In this document: positions 61,601 through 64,000 of the stretch, piece by piece | Position numbering within the stretch: the first letter of the stretch is position 1 | Layout: every line of letters begins with the position of its first letter | Origin: Lachnospiraceae bacterium A4 | GTDB taxonomy: Bacteria > Bacillota > Clostridia > Lachnospirales > Lachnospiraceae | Assembly: GCA_000403215.2 (NCBI GenBank) | Contig: KE159538.1 | Coordinates: 373,398 to 437,397, forward strand | Direction of reading: 5' to 3' | DNA length: 64,000 nucleotides | Notes under the pieces: model-generated | What the model was told of the DNA's origin: nothing | The model's database searches: none | Seen by the model: the letters and a program-made list of their open reading frames with translations, nothing else | Made by a program: the position numbers and the translations under genes

Positions 61601-63940
61601 ATGAAATTCAGTAACGGCTGCTGGCTTCAGCAGGAGGGCTGTGAATGCTTTGCACCACAGCAGGCATATTTTACAAAAGCAGAGGCAGACAAAGTGACAA
61701 TCTGCGCACCGACTATCCCCATCAATCACAGGGGAGACACCCTCGGCGGCATCAATCTGACGCTGATTATCACTGCTCCAATGGAGGAGGTTCTCCGCGT
61801 GCAGACCTATCATCATCTCGGCGCAGTAAACGCGTATCCCGCCTTTGAAATCAACGCTGGCGCCAAACCGCTCAAAACCGATGAAAATGATGAGCGCATC
61901 ATTATTTACAGTGGTTCTCTCGCACTTGAGATTGGCAAAAAACACTGGTATATGCGCTACACCCGAAATGGGAAGCTGGTCACGGAATCCAAGGCAAAAG
62001 ACCTTGCCCTGATGAAAACAGACTGGAAGGGGCTTGCCTACGACAGAGGCGACTACCGGGACACCTATATGCGCCAGCAGCTCGGCATCGGTGTAGATGA
62101 GAAACTATATGGTCTTGGCGAGCGCTTCACCCCATTTGTCAGAAACGGCCAGAGCATCAAAATCTGGAACGCTGACGGAGGGACGAGTACAGAACAGTGC
62201 TATAAAAATATTCCTTTTTATATCTCCAATAAAGGCTATGGCGTCTTTGTCAACCACCCAGAGAATGTCGAGTTTGAAATCGGCACGGAGATGGTCACAA
62301 AAGCAGAATTTTCCGTGGAGGGAACGTATCTTGACTACTTCCTGATCAACGGACCTGAAATGAAAGATGTGCTGCGGCGCTATACAGATCTCACTGGCAA
62401 ACCGGGACTGCCCGCGCCGTGGACCTTCGGATTGTGGCTGTCTACCTCCTTTACGACAAACTACGATGAAGAGACGGTCATGAGCTTTGTCGATGGTATG
62501 TTAGCGCGTGGGATTCCTCTTAGGACTTTCCATTTTGACTGCTTTTGGATGAAAGAATTTCACTGGAGTGACTTCTTGTGGGACAGCCAGGTGTTCCCCG
62601 ATCCCGCAGGAATGCTCAAACGTATCAAGGAGAAAGGGCTAAACATTTGTGTATGGATAAACTCTTACATTGGACAAGAGTCTGTCCTTTTCAGAGAAGG
62701 TATGGAAAAAGGCTATTTTATCAAGCGTCCAAATGGCCAGGTCTGGCAGTGGGATATGTGGCAGCCGGGAATGGCAATCGTAGACTTTACAAATCCCGGT
62801 GCATGGAAATGGTTTCAGGACAAACTCGAGGTGCTTCTTGACATGGGCGTAGACTGCTTTAAGACAGACTTTGGCGAGAGAATCCCTACCGACGTCGTAT
62901 ACTATGACCGATCTGACCCAAAAAAGATGCACAACTACTACACGTATCTATACAACAAATGTGTGTACGAGCTTCTGGAGCGAAAACTCGGAAAGGGACA
63001 GGCAGTGCTCTTTGCCCGCTCTGCCACTGTCGGCGGCCAGAAATTCCCTGTCCACTGGGGCGGCGACTGCTGGTCGGACTATGAGTCCATGGAGGAGAGT
63101 CTGCGCGGCGGCCTGTCACTGTGCATGTCCGGCTTTGGCTTCTGGGCGCATGACATTGGCGGCTTTGAGCATACCTCCACCGCAGATGTCTACAAGCGCT
63201 GGGTGGCATTTGGTCTGCTCTCCTCTCACAGCAGGCTTCACGGAAGCCAGTCTTACCGCGTGCCTTGGCTCTATGATGAGGAGGCGGTTGACGTGGTCCG
63301 CTTCTTTACCTGCCTGAAAGCCAAGCTGATGCCTTATCTCTACAAGACTGCCATCGCGGCTGCCACAGAAGGCATTCCAAGTATGCGGAGCATGGTGCTC
63401 GAATTTACAAAGGACAAGACCTGCCACTATCTCGACAAACAGTATATGCTCGGCGACAGCCTGCTCGTCGCGCCCATCTTCAATGAGGAGAGCCGCGCAG
63501 AATACTATCTGCCGCAGGGTATCTGGACAAACTTCTTTACCGGGAGAGAATACAGAGGCGGCACATGGATTGAGGAGCAGCATGGCTACCTGAGCATTCC
63601 TTTGATGGTGCGTGAAAATTCTGTCGTGGCAGTCGGCGCCCATGAGGACAGACCAGACTACGACTACGCTGACGGCTGTGAACTGCGTGTCTATGCCGTC
63701 CATGACGGTGTGAAAATTGACACGGAAGTGTACGGCATGAACAATACCGTTGAGCTCTCTGCCTCCATCAAGAGACAAGGACACACGATTCTTGTGACCG
63801 CAGACAGCACAAAGCCTTACACGATACGCATGATCAATATGCGCGCCGCGGAGGCGAAGAACGGTTTCCTGACCCTCGAAGGCAATGATTCCATCGTCAC
63901 CCCGGACCAAGGCGCCAGTGTGATCGAGATTCTATTCTAA
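61601..63940 (+). CDS. Glycoside hydrolase family 31, YicI-like alpha-xylosidase
   Basis: The start at 61601 with GAGGGA upstream gives 779 residues, close to E. coli YicI (772). Catalytic motifs: VDCFKTDFGERIPTDV with the nucleophile Asp near residue 422, and HWGGDCWSDYESMEESLRGG with the acid/base Asp near residue 487. FHFDCFWMKEFHWSDFLWD and HDIGGFEHTSTADVYKRW are also typical. It lacks a signal peptide, so it acts in the cytoplasm, releasing alpha-xylose (as from isoprimeverose) or alpha-glucose units. It is divergent from the MBL gene, so the 240-base interval holds its promoter; TATGAT near 61507 is a possible -10 box. Confidence 0.92.
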   Translation: MKFSNGCWLQQEGCECFAPQQAYFTKAEADKVTICAPTIPINHRGDTLGGINLTLIITAPMEEVLRVQTYHHLGAVNAYPAFEINAGAKPLKTDENDERIIIYSGSLALEIGKKHWYMRYTRNGKLVTESKAKDLALMKTDWKGLAYDRGDYRDTYMRQQLGIGVDEKLYGLGERFTPFVRNGQSIKIWNADGGTSTEQCYKNIPFYISNKGYGVFVNHPENVEFEIGTEMVTKAEFSVEGTYLDYFLINGPEMKDVLRRYTDLTGKPGLPAPWTFGLWLSTSFTTNYDEETVMSFVDGMLARGIPLRTFHFDCFWMKEFHWSDFLWDSQVFPDPAGMLKRIKEKGLNICVWINSYIGQESVLFREGMEKGYFIKRPNGQVWQWDMWQPGMAIVDFTNPGAWKWFQDKLEVLLDMGVDCFKTDFGERIPTDVVYYDRSDPKKMHNYYTYLYNKCVYELLERKLGKGQAVLFARSATVGGQKFPVHWGGDCWSDYESMEESLRGGLSLCMSGFGFWAHDIGGFEHTSTADVYKRWVAFGLLSSHSRLHGSQSYRVPWLYDEEAVDVVRFFTCLKAKLMPYLYKTAIAAATEGIPSMRSMVLEFTKDKTCHYLDKQYMLGDSLLVAPIFNEESRAEYYLPQGIWTNFFTGREYRGGTWIEEQHGYLSIPLMVRENSVVAVGAHEDRPDYDYADGCELRVYAVHDGVKIDTEVYGMNNTVELSASIKRQGHTILVTADSTKPYTIRMINMRAAEAKNGFLTLEGNDSIVTPDQGASVIEILF

Positions 63941-64000
63941 ATTTGCCGCTTATTTCCTCTCCGCGTCCGTGTGCATAAAAGAGCAGCCAAATCAACTCCT

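Noticed and set aside
63116-63910. 264-residue open frame on the minus strand opposite the alpha-xylosidase
   Set aside because: Lies fully inside the family 31 glycosidase gene, whose motifs and length match YicI; no start signals on the minus strand.

Overview
The window looks like chromosomal DNA of a low- to mid-GC Firmicute of the class Clostridia, most probably a Lachnospiraceae-type gut anaerobe. The grounds are strong AGGAGG ribosome binding sites, AAA-ATPase/PD-(D/E)XK proteins of the DUF1703 type, IS1182/IS110/IS1380/ISAzo13 elements, and the style of the housekeeping genes (ilvE, folA, a beta-CASP nuclease and a family 31 glycosidase). This is a judgement from family resemblance; no rRNA or tRNA is present to confirm it.

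Layout. 1-6.9 kb is an insertion-sequence graveyard: an epimerase remnant, a truncated ISAzo13 transposase, and an AAA-ATPase/nuclease pseudogene split by an IS1182-like element (about 1586-6492) that itself carries an IS1380 element and an IS110 element. 6.9-9.3 kb holds an intact AAA-ATPase/nuclease and a Uma2-type pseudogene with two stop codons. 9.3-54.4 kb is one long array, all on the minus strand, of glycan-building genes: glycosyltransferases, methyltransferases, radical SAM enzymes, sugar isomerases, nonulosonate synthesis (NeuB and a NeuA-phosphatase fusion), a LicC-aminotransferase fusion with LicD, a GDPD-family enzyme, a TagD-oxidoreductase fusion and a TagF-like enzyme. An IS1182-family element (44452-46538) cuts one acetyltransferase gene in two. 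54.4-58.0 kb encodes a membrane-anchored protein and two related secreted proteins, one with a long Ser/Glu/Thr-rich repeat. 58.1-64.0 kb is ordinary metabolism: ilvE, folA, an MBL/beta-CASP protein and a YicI-like alpha-xylosidase.

The outstanding feature is that 21 genes between 10.3 and 46.9 kb, belonging to about ten unrelated enzyme families, each carry one or two copies of the same roughly 100-residue Rossmann-like module (a glycine-rich xGxGxxG strand-turn, then a DNN-like motif about 20 residues later, then G..V..P..L). It sits at the N-terminus in some proteins and the C-terminus in others. The enzymes that only make soluble precursors (NeuA, NeuB, LicC fusion, TagD fusion, GDPD) lack it. 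This suggests a shared ligand- or carrier-binding module that marks the enzymes acting on one growing glycan. No flippase, polymerase, ABC exporter or initiating membrane transferase is visible, so the glycan may be assembled in the cytoplasm, for example on a protein such as flagellin, or the export genes lie outside the window.

Base composition is visibly uneven: about 17-49 kb is very AT-rich, whereas 9-16 kb and 58-64 kb are richer in GC. This suggests that the core of the glycan locus was assembled by horizontal transfer and internal duplication.
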